A DNA stretch of 52,720 nt from Didymodactylos carnosus (taxonomy: Eukaryota > Rotifera > Eurotatoria > Philodinida > Philodinidae): NCBI GenBank assembly GCA_905250885.1, contig CAJNOQ010000384.1, positions 1 to 52,720 on the forward strand, given 5' to 3'. The first letter of the stretch is position 1, and every line of letters begins with the position of its first letter. Positions 1 through 10,654 of this stretch are shown here, in pieces. A program made the position numbers and the translations under genes. The notes under the pieces were generated by a model. The model saw only the letters and a program-made list of their open reading frames with translations, did not search any database and was not told where the DNA came from.

Positions 1-660
1 GCGCAACTCTTGCTTCATAATGGGATTTTCCTAAACTATTTCTGTTCGTATGTAACTCATGCGCAACTCTTGCATAACTGTTGTTCAACTTGTGTACTAT
101 ATATAGCCGTTCACTTTCTTAAATAAACATGAGAAGTGAGTGAGTAGAACCTCACATAGTTTCCACACATGCAAAAAGAAAACGTTTTGGAACGCGAAAC
201 TCAACATCGCGTTCGTGAAAAAACTGGGAAAAACCGAGTTCTTTTAGAAATGCGTTGAAACCCAAAAATAAAAACTGGCGTTTTAGTCCGTTATAGCAAT
301 GAACGCGACGAAACGCGATGTTGAGTTTCGCGCTCCAAAACGTTTTCTTTTTAGATGTGAAAACTAGAAAAACAACTATGGCGTTTCGTCGCATTTGTAA
401 AAAAAACGGACTAAAATGCCAGTTTTTATTTTTGGATTTCAACGCAGTTTTAAAAGAAACTCAGTTTTCCTCAGTTTTTTCACGAATGCGACGAAACGCC
501 GTTTATGTGAGGTTCTACTCACTCACTTCTCATGTTTATTTAAGAAAGTGAACGGCTATATATAGTACAAGTTGAACAACAGTTATGCAAGAGTTGCGCA
601 TGAGTTACATAGAAACAGAAATAGTTTAGGAAAATCCCATTATGAAGCAAGAGTTGCGCA
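1..660. mobile_element. Foldback / long-TIR non-autonomous element
   Basis: Bases 1 to about 160 are the near-perfect reverse complement of about 500-660. Inside these, 205-290 pairs with about 405-500 and 175-210 pairs with 312-352, so the unit is a nested hairpin with an extra ~50 bp in the right half. The terminal word GCGCAACTCTTGC occurs twice in each arm (1 and 61 on the left, mirrored at 588 and 648 on the right), like a subterminal binding-site array. No transposase ORF is present; the short ORFs inside are by-products of the palindrome. The window starts one base inside the left terminus, so a target-site duplication cannot be tested. Confidence 0.85.
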
Positions 661-870
661 ATAACAGAAAGAAAGGAAAAGAAGAAGAAAACACAGTCTT
701 ATGAGCTGCCAGGAATGGCAGATCATAACAGTTTAATTTCGCGTTCCAATACGTCTTTTTTTAAACGTGCCGAAACTAGAAAATGAGATATGGCGTTCTT
801 TCTGTTTAAATAATTCAGCGTTTAATTTTAACTAAATGAAACGAAATTCATCTTGTATTATTTTAGTTCA
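661..870. repeat. Fragment of a repeat shared with the right end of the window
   Basis: The stretch about 728-800 (words such as CGTGCCGAAACTAGAAAATG) is, as reverse complement, closely similar to about 52375-52450. It also shares the AACGTTTTGGAACGCGAAA-type core with the element at 1-660. It looks like a fragment of the same repeat family lying next to the intact foldback copy. No coding potential is seen. Confidence 0.6.
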
Positions 871-918
871 CCACCTTATTCTGGTGAATCGGAAGGCTCG
901 ATAGCCTGTGGTGCTGAT

Positions 919-967
919 CTTAAGCACCACTCGCGGTACTGATTTTAAGTACCACTATCCTGGGCTA
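919..967. repeat. Two tandem ~24-bp hairpins in the presumed LINE 3' region
   Basis: GTGGTGCT...AGCACCAC (919-941) is followed at once by GCGGTACT...AGTACCAC (944-967). Each is a palindrome with an 8-bp stem and a 7-bp loop, and the two are also imperfect direct repeats of each other. They lie about 400 bp beyond the stop of the minus-strand reverse transcriptase, where the 3' UTR of the retrotransposon would be. An alternative is that they belong to an unrelated neighbouring repeat. Confidence 0.5.
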
Positions 968-1364
968 CTCCCCTAAGTCTAACGACTCTAGGAAGAGACA
1001 AACTTAGAAAATAATTCTAAGTCAAATGTAATGAATAAGTAACGCACGACATCATGTAAGTCTGCCTTATATTCCGCTTTTTCATTTTGTCGAAGTCTTT
1101 TTTCCTCGTTTTTGAAGAAACGCGATTAAAGCCGTTGTTTTATATCTTTATTGTGTAAATAATAAGGCCAGCAGCGGACCATTTTAGGCCATGCATACTA
1201 TAGGCTACATTAAGTGATAAAGTGTAACAGGTGGAGGATGAACAGTGAAATAATATATTAAAAAAGTTAAAAACGTCAAGAAAAGCGAAAATAACATAGA
1301 CTAGACGGAGAGACGTGGCGTGGACTAATTTAAATTTTATTAAAACTTATTAACGTTCTACTAG

Positions 1365-2925
1365 CTAATCTTCAAATCTGTTAGTTTGTTTAACGTAAAA
1401 TACAACTACTTTTAAAACAATAGAAAGTGAAACATCGTCTAGATTAAGATCATTCAGCAATAGCGTGTCGACTGTAATCGTGGTCAGAAAATGTAGTTCG
1501 TGTTTCAGATTTTGTCTCTCATTGTGATAGAGACGGCACTGCAGAAAGTAATGTTCAACATCCTCCTTTCCATTCCCACATTTACATCTAGGCGAGTCTA
1601 TACTTTTTCGTTTATGCAGATAAAAGTTTAAAGGCGGAAAACCAGACTTTAATCTCATAAAAAAGATTTCATCTCGTCTAGCAGGAAATTTTAGTCGCTT
1701 TGGAAATAACTTGAATGTTAAAAGCTCAGATTTTAATATATTGCGCATTTTTGAAATCTTCATTGTTAAAAATTTTGGATCTTTCTGTATCAGATTATTC
1801 CATTCTTTAGTTACTACAGTAAAAAAATCGTCGTCAGTACTGTCTACCAGATCGATTGTAGATTTTTGATTACTACGTAAACTATATCTATCATGTGGCT
1901 GATGGCATTGCAAATGAACATTAAGATATTGAGGAATAAAACCTTTTACTACTTTTGCAAAAAATAACAAACGAAGTATTCTAAAATGATCTTTTATTAT
2001 GATCCAACCTAAAATATCAAATAATTTGTCCTTCGCTGATCCCTTCATTGCCCCTAAGGTGGCTAAAGCAGCATAATACTGCATACTCTCCAGTTTCTTC
2101 AAATTACTCGATGTAGTCAATGAGTAAATGACAGCACCGTAGTTCAAAGTTGATAGTACACAAGATTTAAAAATAATTTCAAGTGCATTTTTAGTCAATA
2201 AAAGCTTATGCAGTTTCATTAATCCTACAATAGACGATGCCTTAGTATGCACCTTCTCAATGTGATATGTCCACGACATGTCACTCGTAAAAAACATACC
2301 TAAGTATTTAACTACTTCTTTTTGCGTAATCGGAGCACCGTATAACATCAAGGATGGTAAGGTTGATGCTTTCTTACTATAATAACGCGAACTAAAAGTT
2401 ATTGCGTCACACTTAGCCTGATTTAAAGGAATATGCCATTGCTCTGACCACTCTTGTATTCTAACTAAATCTCTATTTAACTGTAGTGCACAATTTAGAG
2501 GATCATCCTCATGATTTATTAAAATTACATCGTCCGCAAATAATCTCACAGTACTTTCTATATTGTTTGGTAGATCGTCTATATAAACCAAGAACAATAA
2601 AGGACCAAGGACTGATCCTTGTGGCACTCCTTTTGTGACCAGCCGTTTCTGAGACATTTTACCGTCAAGCATAGTCTGAATAGTACGATCTTTCAGATAA
2701 CATTCTATCCACTTTAAAGCTTTACCCCTTACAACTTTTTTGTAAAGTTTCAACAGTAAACATTCATGATTAACGTTATCAAAGGTTTTTTTAAAGTCTA
2801 ACAATGCAGCGCGAATAAACTTATTAGCAGTTACACCAAGTTTTATTTTGTTTATGACATCCAATAATAAATTAGTCGTGCTACCTTTTGCTACGAAACC
2901 AGATTGAAATGGTGATAAAAGTTTA
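1365..2925 (-). pseudogene. LINE reverse transcriptase, C-terminal part
   Basis: This frame continues the RT domain. It shows the LLDFKKTFDNVNHE block, a KGVPQGSVLGPLLFLVYIDD block and the catalytic FADDV motif with both Asp residues. Near the C-terminus a C-x-C-x7-H-x4-C knuckle (CKCG...EHYFLQC) is intact, as in Jockey/CR1-type proteins. The coding frame is open from about 2925 to the stop at 1365 with no internal stop, so the copy appears young apart from the frameshift at its upstream edge. No RNase H domain is seen. Confidence 0.9.
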
Positions 2926-2940
2926 TTTTTAACAAGATGA

Positions 2941-4150
2941 TTATAACTGCCTGTGGACTAATCTTTCTGGAATTTTCAATAACGCTGGCAATAAGGTTAT
3001 AGGATTATAATTTGGTGGATCTAAAAAATCACCACTTTTATATAACAGATTTATCACACCATTCTTGCAGCGATCAGGAAAAACAGAACTCTCAAATGAC
3101 TCGTAGACTAGTTTAGTGAGCGGTGTTACTAAAGAGGGTACCATTTGTTTTAACATACGATTAGTTATTCCTGGCGAGCATGCGTGACTCGGATCAAGCT
3201 TACGTAAAATTTTTTCAACATCCGGTTGCTGTACCTTAAACTTATCAAGTATAACTGTAGATTCAGGCAAAGCATCAGCAACCTTTGGATCGATCTTAGG
3301 TCCAGTCCATGTAGTTACTTCTGCAAAGTAACTATTCAAAATCTCAGTCTTCTTTTGTACATCCACTATAACTTGCTTTTGACTATTGTATAGGGCTGGA
3401 ATAGCAGTTGTTCGACCTCTACCTAATATATGTTTCACTAAACTCCACCAACTTTTAGAAGAAGTAAGAACTTTCTTGTTTATTCTCTTATAGTAGTTTT
3501 CTTTTGTGGAGAGACACGCTACTTTAAATTCATTAGCAACTTCTTTATACAACTGCAAGTGGTAAATCGAACTCTTACTTTTACGGTATAGCTTACATTT
3601 CTTCTTATATAAAATACGTAATTTATCATCGAACCAAATTTTGTCTCGTGGGTTAACAGTTAAGTCTTTATAAGGTACATAGGTCTTAATACAATCAACT
3701 AAGATTTCTTCAAAGGCTTGGAACCTCTCATTAACATTGTTATAATTTTTCAGAAGCTGCTCTAACGGAATTTCCTTAAAACGATTATTTATGCTCTCCC
3801 AGTTAACAACATTATATTCGTAAATCATACGTTTTATTTTATCTTTACAAGCTATGCGCGAGTTAATTCTAAATTCTAGAAAGTTATGATCACTGCAGTA
3901 CAATGGCGGATGGATAGTTAGATCACAGACAAAAGAAGGATCATCTGTAATTACTAAATCTAAACATGTATTTGATATATCTCTAGTTATCCCACGAACC
4001 AGCTGATACATTGTTACAGAATCAAGGAATTCGGCGAACTCAATACCGTCCTTGGCGGAGGAAATGTGATTATTAGACCACAATTTGTTGTGTGCACTAA
4101 AATCTCCTACTAATAAAATCCTGTCACTTTTAAACTTTGATGTACACGTA
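2941..4150 (-). pseudogene. LINE endonuclease and N-terminal RT portion
   Basis: The frame holds APE-endonuclease motifs: GDFSAHNKLW (the GDFN box), a CLDLVITDD block and SDHNFLEF (the catalytic SDH box). After a linker rich in basic residues comes the start of the RT domain (ITLLPALLKIPERLVHRQL), where the frame ends at a TAA at 2941. In related elements the protein runs straight on into the RT fingers; here the continuation is in another frame just downstream. The first ~100 residues of a normal endonuclease, including the N-terminal Asn/Glu catalytic boxes, are missing. The protein would nick target DNA in an intact element; this copy is inactive. Confidence 0.88.
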
Positions 4151-4167
4151 AAGGTGGCCGAAACCAT

Positions 4168-5452
4168 ATTTGAGGAGCCCAGATATGTATTGTTTCACTC
4201 GACAGAGAAAATTCTTCGCTTTCCAACGGTTTATTGGAGTAATAATATTAGCACCAGTACTAAATATGTTGCTGATGTTTCTACTTGCGAACCGGTTAGT
4301 AATGTACACCTTGCAGATAGTGGATTGGCATCATGGAAAATCATGAAACTACAACATGGTTCATGATGACGAAGCTGAGACGTATGGAAAGCATAGTGTA
4401 TTGATAACTTCATCATTGGTTCATATATTCAGCCATCGACGTAGAATGACTAAGTGTTGAAATTGTTGTAGCATCACATAATACATGTCAGACAAACTAT
4501 AAACCAATGTATGAAATTTGTAGTCTCAATGATTTGATAAGAAATTTAACATGTTCAGACGAAAACGAACAACTCATGTTCATGTAATGAAAAATGAATT
4601 ATTATCAACTCGATTTACAATGGTCCGGTTCATTCTCGTACTCCACATATCCCCATTCAAAGTCACAAACATCAATTATGCTGCAGTGATTTTGTTTCGC
4701 AAAAATGGTCACTTTCGATTAAATCGTCAATTGTTCAAACTATAAAGATTTCAGACGCAGCGGCGGTTTTTCATTTGATATGTTACCGGCATTTTGCCAG
4801 TTATCAACCATAACTATTTCGGATGCATTAACTGTTTTTTGTTCTCCAGCATATGTCTATAAAAAACTTCGTCAGTCCACTTACTACATCTAGTGCATTT
4901 GGTTTTGAAAAGATGCAGAAAAAGGTTTTCCAAAATTCCTCTCAAAAGTCTCACGTCTGAATTTTGGAGAAACGAAGTCCAGCAAAATGTTCGTGTGTAT
5001 CGTGTGGCACGTTTCCTGTCAAACAAAAATAGTCATATTTGAAACACGAAAATATAGTTATATATCCCTCTTCTGTGGAATGAAAAATGTAGTTGAAAAA
5101 ATTCAACCTTTTGAAAAAATATTTTATTTTATTTTTAGCTATCTTTCACCATATCGTGATCTGAAAAGTAGTATTATCATGAAGTGTTTATTACAATCGT
5201 AGATTAGGAAAACTCTTCAGTCTAAAGGGATTTAGTCTGATGTCAGCTAATGCGACACGGAAGGACCCGCAACGAATGTTAAGGCAAGCATTAACGTAGG
5301 TTCATGACGCAAAGCTTTCGACGATCATGGCGCCTGTTTTCGGTTGTAACCCGGATCGACACATCGTCGCTAAGATAGGAGGTTTTGAATTCGTTTCATT
5401 TTCATTTTCACTTCATTTTCGGTTTAGAAAAGCTGTTACTTTACTATTTATA
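4168..5452. other. Intergenic, no supported gene
   Basis: Between the truncated LINE and the decayed gag-like ORF I see only AT-rich sequence with short chance ORFs lacking motifs. The left terminus expected for the hAT element further right was searched for by eye here and not found. Confidence 0.5.
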
Positions 5453-6430
5453 ATGGTGTTAACAAGGAAAACTAAACCGAAAGTTACGGCTTACAAGAAG
5501 AATATACCAACAGGGCGCTCATCAAAAAAATTAACTAAACAACAGATGCTCTCTGAATTAAAGAAAAAAGGCGTGGTTCTACCACCCACAATAAAAAAGT
5601 CGTTTTGGAACAGTTGCACGTTTTCTGGAAATGGTAATTTTAATAAACATACGCAGAGAGATGATTCACCATCAATTAGTTCATCACCAGCGGGTTCATG
5701 GCCATTATTTGCGTCTCGAAGTGTTGCCAATTTAGACGATGATGAAGATACAAATAAAATGAATGTTACGAAAATTGCACCACGTACGTACAGTTTATGT
5801 AATTGTATAGATAGTAAGACTCGTGGTGGAACAGGTAATACTAATATTAATATAACAGAATATGTAACGCCGAGTCCCCACAAGGCTATCTGTGAAGGTC
5901 GTGACGTTTCGCTGCACCATCTTATAATGCCAGCTGAAACAGCAGCAGCACAGTAACTTGATGATCATAAAGATGTTAGTTCTTTAACGTTTAAACAATT
6001 TGATCCACGTCTGTTTAAATCGTTAAGTCTATCTGAATTTGTTTTGGCTTTTGTTAAATTTTTAAATGTTATGTGCGACGTGCATCCTGAGCATCGAGAG
6101 GAGCTTACTGATTACCTCAGTTTTATTGTTAAAATGGCCACAACGTTTCCACCACCATTGTTTTTGAATACCATAAACAGTTTTCTAGTAAAACTGCTAC
6201 AATTCTATCTACAAGTGGAGTGAAAATTGACTGGTCGGTGTAAGATGATGAACTGTATTTTTCTATTTTTGTGGGATGATGTGCTCGCAATTGTGACGTA
6301 GTCATTCATCCACTGTGACATACATTTAACTGACGTGTTATTAAATAAATTAAAGGTACAGTTATGATTGGAGGAACATTCGGCTAAACATTCTACTGAG
6401 ATTTGTCCTTTTACTAATATAAAAAAATTC
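5453..6430 (+). pseudogene. Decayed gag-like ORF, possibly of a DIRS/tyrosine-recombinase retroelement
   Basis: A frame starting at 5453 has a basic N-terminus with a SAP-like stretch (KLTKQQMLSELKKKG) and runs to a stop at 5956. The same frame resumes beyond it with coherent protein (FDPRLFKSLSLSEFVLAF, then HPEHREELTDYLSF) up to about 6165. A frameshift leads into EYHKQFSSKTATILS and VKIDWSV, and more breaks lead to a Cys/His remnant ending in KHSTEICPF near 6415. The order (capsid-like helices, a YHKxFS...DWS block, a knuckle) resembles from memory the gag-like proteins of DIRS-type elements in other invertebrates. That assignment is inference. It may instead be an N-terminal part of the neighbouring hAT element. 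Confidence 0.45.
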
Positions 6431-6461
6431 GTTCTGCTTAATTCTGTTTATATTAAATGAA

Positions 6462-8567
6462 ATGCCTTCAACAAATTCTGAAAAATCAGTATCATCGAAA
6501 GCTGAGCTTCAAAGTTTAGTAACATCAAATGATCCAGTAATTTCATCTAAAAACCAACAAATAAAAGAAGCGAATGCTAGACAAATTACTCTCAGATTTA
6601 TCATGCAAATAATCCACAAGATTATATTATTTGTTTACAATGTAAATCTGTATTGAGATGGGCAAAAGGTCATGGAACCAGAGTGATGACTTATCATAAC
6701 TGTTCGAAAAATAAACCTGTGGCAACGACTCCATCTCGACAAAGAACAATATCGTCTTATTGTACACAATCTTCATCATCAAAAGAATGTCCATTGATTC
6801 AAAAACGTATTATAGAAGCATGTGTCGAATATTGTGCAGTTGATGTACGCCCGTTCGAAAGTGTAGCTGGTACTGGATTTCAAAATTTAGCTAAACAATT
6901 AATATATGCGGGAGCTACTCTTGGTACATCTATAAATGTTAGTGAATTATTACCTCATCCAAGTACCGTAAGTATTAAACTTGCATTCCATATCGGATTC
7001 AATTACAATATTAAATATCTTTTTTTCAATAGATCAGTCGTAATGTTGAACATGTTTATTTAAACTTGAAGAAACAACTTATTTCTTTATGTGTACCATT
7101 AGAAATGTTTGAGCATCACGTGTGATTTTTGGACAGCAAAAATAACTGGTAAACTTATTGTGTTCTTTCGAATAAAATTAACTGCATCACATTTACTCTC
7201 TTTTATGTTGAAGGTGTTCATTGTGGTGGATTTAGTCTTCATTATATTGACGAACAATCTCAACTTCGTGTATTTACATTATCGTGTCAAGCATATGATT
7301 TTGAAACGCAACATACAAACAAGAATATGATCTTTATTTAAATGATGATGTATTTATCGTGACTGATAATGAAAGTAAAATGAAGCGCGCTTTTAAAGAT
7401 GATTGCATACGTATTGGATGTAGTGCACATTACTTGAATAAGATACTTCAACATGCATTCACCAATAATAATGCAAATTGCGATGCTGCTCAATTATTAT
7501 TCAAACTAATTCGAGCTATTATTACTAATATTCGTCAATCTCATAAGCAATCTCTTTTATCAACATGTCTAGTAAATTATTCGGATACACGCTTCAGTGG
7601 AATATATTTGAGGTTTGATTCATTTTTGAAAGTTTATTATGAATTACCACAAATTCTCAGTGATGAACAAAAGAAAAATTATTTGAAAGTTGATTATGAT
7701 AGTTTGGAATCATTATGTATATATCTGAAAAACTTTTATGATGTTATTGAAAAATTAAGTTATGAAAAAACACCCACCATTCATCTTGTTATTCCTTATA
7801 AACAATTGTTAATTACTCTATCAATTATTAATGATAATGACGATCAATTAATAATACCTTTGAAGTTATACATCGCCAAAGAATTATCTAATTATTGGAT
7901 TGTGAATGATGTTCATTTTATTGCAACAACGTTGCACCCAAATTTAAAAAGTTTTAATCATACACCACATCAAAGGTATCATGCGGAAGCATTATTAAAA
8001 TCAGAATTTGACAAATATCAGGAACTCCAACAACAACCGTCATCATCAAATAATAACAATAAAAGAAAACAAATCCAACAGCAAAAAAATACACAATTAG
8101 CATCATTGTTAGATGATATATTTGATTTACCAATATCACCTGATGAATTAAAAGATGAAGCAGAAACAAAAACAGAATTTGACAGATATATTGAAGATAA
8201 AACCAAAATTGATAAAGATATGAATATACTAATTTATTGGAAGAACAATAAATCGTCGTATCCCACATTAGCTAAAATAGCTAAACGTATTTTATCGATA
8301 CCAGCTACTAATACATCAGTCGAGAGGCTCTTTTCAGACAGTGGAAGCACAATAACAAATAGTCGTACACGTTTACAAACAAGCAAAGTAAATCAATTAT
8401 TATTTATACGTCGAAATTTATCAGTATTAAGAGAATTATTTCCACCATCAATTGAACAAATAATAAAACGAAAAAATAGTAACACATCAACTACAGCAAT
8501 GAAAAAACGAAAGTATTCAACAGGAGAAGATGATGATAAGGATTTATCACAAGAAGATGTAAAATAA
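6462..8567 (+). pseudogene. Degenerate hAT-family transposase
   Basis: Cut-and-paste hAT transposase, broken into several frames. A BED-type zinc-finger region (CLQCKSVLRW...YHNC) lies at about 6620-6710. The first catalytic Asp block SITCDFWTAK is at 7109-7150, followed by a YIDE/QLRVFTLSCQAYDFE block to 7310. The second Asp block (VTDNESKMKRAF) and the CSAHYLN block follow at 7350-7440. The C-terminal dimerisation domain ending in ATNTSVERLFSDSGS lies at about 8300-8400. Two GT-AG introns are plausible (about 6967-7032 and 7151-7213), but frameshifts near 6600, 7105 and 7330 remain, so the copy is inactive. The 402-residue downstream frame (7359-8567) is intact. A candidate right terminus is near 8908. 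Confidence 0.9.
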
Positions 8568-8819
8568 TGATGTATCGCAAGATGATCTTGGCAATGTCAT
8601 TTGAAAGACAATGATGAAAAAGAAAATAATATTTGTGATGATTAAATTACGATGTGGTTAAGAATAAATCAAAAGTCTATTTTTTGTTGATACACATTTG
8701 TTATTTTTCTGTTAATTGTATATGAATAAGAAAAGTTATTGAAAATAAACAGTTATCAGGTAGAAATATTTTTATGTGTATTGAAATAAGATAGAAAGAA
8801 TTTTAGGAACGTCAATTTT

Positions 8820-8908
8820 TAATTCTGTTCCCATTCTCATGTTCCCATTCCCTAAGTCTAAATGGGAATGAGAAAATAAGGGAAAAAAGTCGTTCTCGCA
8901 GGACACTA
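8820..8908. repeat. Candidate right terminal region of the hAT element
   Basis: Downstream of the transposase lie several copies of TTCCCATTC / GGGAATGAG in both orientations, followed by CGTTCTCGCAGGACACTA. Read from outside, this gives a terminus TAGTGTCCTGCGAGAACG, the form of many hAT TIRs (TAGTG start). No matching left TIR was found, so the call rests on position and subterminal repeats only. Confidence 0.35.
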
Positions 8909-10654
8909 GTATACAGTCAGAGACGGACTCGTCTGTGGATAGACTTGTAGTCCAACTCTAGCTGCCTGACATCACTCCTCTATATGAAAATACCAAATGA
9001 ACAATACTCATGAGTATCTTACCAAAAGTTATATGCGTACGCAACAATACTCAAACTCATGTGATCATCAAAATGTATGAGTACGTATGAGTACCCATCC
9101 GGTTTTTCCAGCAGAGTACTTTTTGATCTCACGCATAGATATTTGCGGTAACGGTAAAAACGTGTTATTGTTACCAATGCTTCGGTAATATCTTCAAAAT
9201 TTTACCGGGGTAAACTTCGGTAAAACTCTTTTTTACCGTTACCGATGGTAATTTACCAAAAAAGTCAAAAATTCAAAACAGTAGTTGTAAAAATTCGGTA
9301 AAATCAATTTTCCAAAAATAATCGGTAAAAATAATTTTATTACCGTTACCGGCTTACGGTAAAAACTTAAAAATTTTACCGCGGTAAACTTCGGTAAAAA
9401 AATCCTTCACCGTTAATCTGACATGGTAAAATCGCACAAAGCTTTCCAAGCATTTTATTATATAACCTAAATTAATTAATCAGTTAATCAATCAGATCAG
9501 TTTATCTTCGCCCTGATGGTAAGCGACATCAATCCAAATACGATCCATTGACTACAATTTCATAGACATAAAAAAATTTCAAATTCAATTTTGGCGAAAA
9601 TATGATATGCGATGACTGTCTATGGTAACTAACGCATCAATTTTTAACTGTTTGTGCTCCTTTACTAAATAAGAGAAACGTATCTCCTTTCTATCTTTCA
9701 CATTTTTTCAACTAAACAGTTTTGTAGAGCGAACGTTTCTCTTCAAAATGAAATGTTTCCCAGATTTGCACCTTTTTTAAAAAACCGATATGGTCATCTT
9801 GCAAAAGGGATAAAAAACTGTTCTATAATTGCTTCATACCTGCAATTGTCACGATCTAATAAAATATATATAACTGAAGAATAAAAAACATTCACTTTCT
9901 TTTACATCAATTTTTTGCTGCAAATGCTGCTGACTTTCGTTCCAGTCTCATTTTGGACTTAACAAATATGAATAAAATAACAAGAAAAATCTGATAGAGC
10001 AATGATCGACTTATTAATCGCCGTTAGTATCTGAATTATTGTAGAGATATATCTCTTTTGTTGTTGTTGTTACAAGAAGAAACGAAAACACATCCATTAT
10101 TCGAAATGTTTCTGGTTTAAGAACAACAAAAAAAACAACAGACGCATGTCGCACACATTACACACTATAGAGAGAATTGTTGAGAAAAAATCCGCAAGCA
10201 AAATATCGTCTTTATAATCCAAAAAAGTGTGTACGCAAAACACCAATAGAAAAAAAAGGAATTTATCGCAACAAAAGAGATAGTCTGACAAAAAAGGATG
10301 CGAAAACATATACATAGAGATACATACAACATAAATATACACAAATTTTGAATGAAGAAAAAAACATGAAAAGCGAAGTAGACGCTGGACTGATGAAAAA
10401 AACAACACAAACACTGCTTAAAATTCTGGTTATAATTATCGTATGAGAAAAAAAATGCGAAAATGAGGAAACTCACTAATGTATTGATGCACTTCTGCTA
10501 AACGAAGCGAAGTGTGTAGTAAAAGATACTCAGCAAGAATTCATACTTCAAACCCGTTTTACCCTCCTTATAAAGGTCTGATTCTCAAATTTGGGTATAT
10601 TTTTATCCGCGCTTGGACTTTTTTTGTGAAGATAGTGTCTCAACATATTCTGGT
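8909..10654. other. Intergenic, no supported gene
   Basis: Apart from the repeat cluster at 9145-9430 and a few ATGAGTA words at 9000-9110, I see only AT-rich sequence. The Phe-rich minus-strand ORFs at 10097-10476 come from A-rich plus-strand DNA and have no motif. Confidence 0.5.
9145..9430. repeat. Clustered TTACCG / CGGTAA repeats in both orientations
   Basis: About a dozen copies of GGTAA-containing words (CGGTAAAA, TTACCGTTACCG, TTTTACCG) are packed into under 300 bp on both strands, giving a strongly self-complementary stretch. It resembles the inside of a MITE with subterminal repeats, but I found no clean termini or target duplication. Confidence 0.6.

Larger units (their letters stand above)
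1320..4150 (-). mobile_element. 5'-truncated APE-type non-LTR retrotransposon (LINE)
   Basis: The minus strand carries, in order, an apurinic-type endonuclease fragment, a reverse transcriptase and a C-terminal Cys/His knuckle, the layout of Jockey/CR1/L2-like LINEs. The first recognisable endonuclease residues lie near 4140; upstream sequence shows no N-terminal endonuclease motifs, so the copy is 5'-truncated as is usual for LINEs. A single frameshift near 2940 separates endonuclease and RT frames. The 3' end is not sharply defined; the coding part stops at 1365 and the 3' UTR may reach about 875. The clade cannot be assigned firmly without a tree. Confidence 0.9.

Noticed and set aside
152-551. 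ORFs on both strands inside the left foldback
   Set aside because: They mirror each other because the DNA is palindromic and have no domain motif.
5491-5883. Minus-strand 130-residue ORF
   Set aside because: It is opposite the gag-like frame, which shows coherent protein. The minus ORF has no motif.
7954-8268. Minus-strand ORFs opposite the hAT transposase
   Set aside because: They are antisense to a clearly conserved transposase frame.
9145-9430. Telomere-like or CRISPR-like repeat array
   Set aside because: The words are irregularly spaced, occur in both orientations and have no constant repeat-spacer pattern; the genome is eukaryotic.
10097-10476. Phe-rich minus-strand ORFs resembling membrane proteins
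   Set aside because: The composition follows from A-rich plus-strand DNA; there is no conserved motif and no good exon partners.
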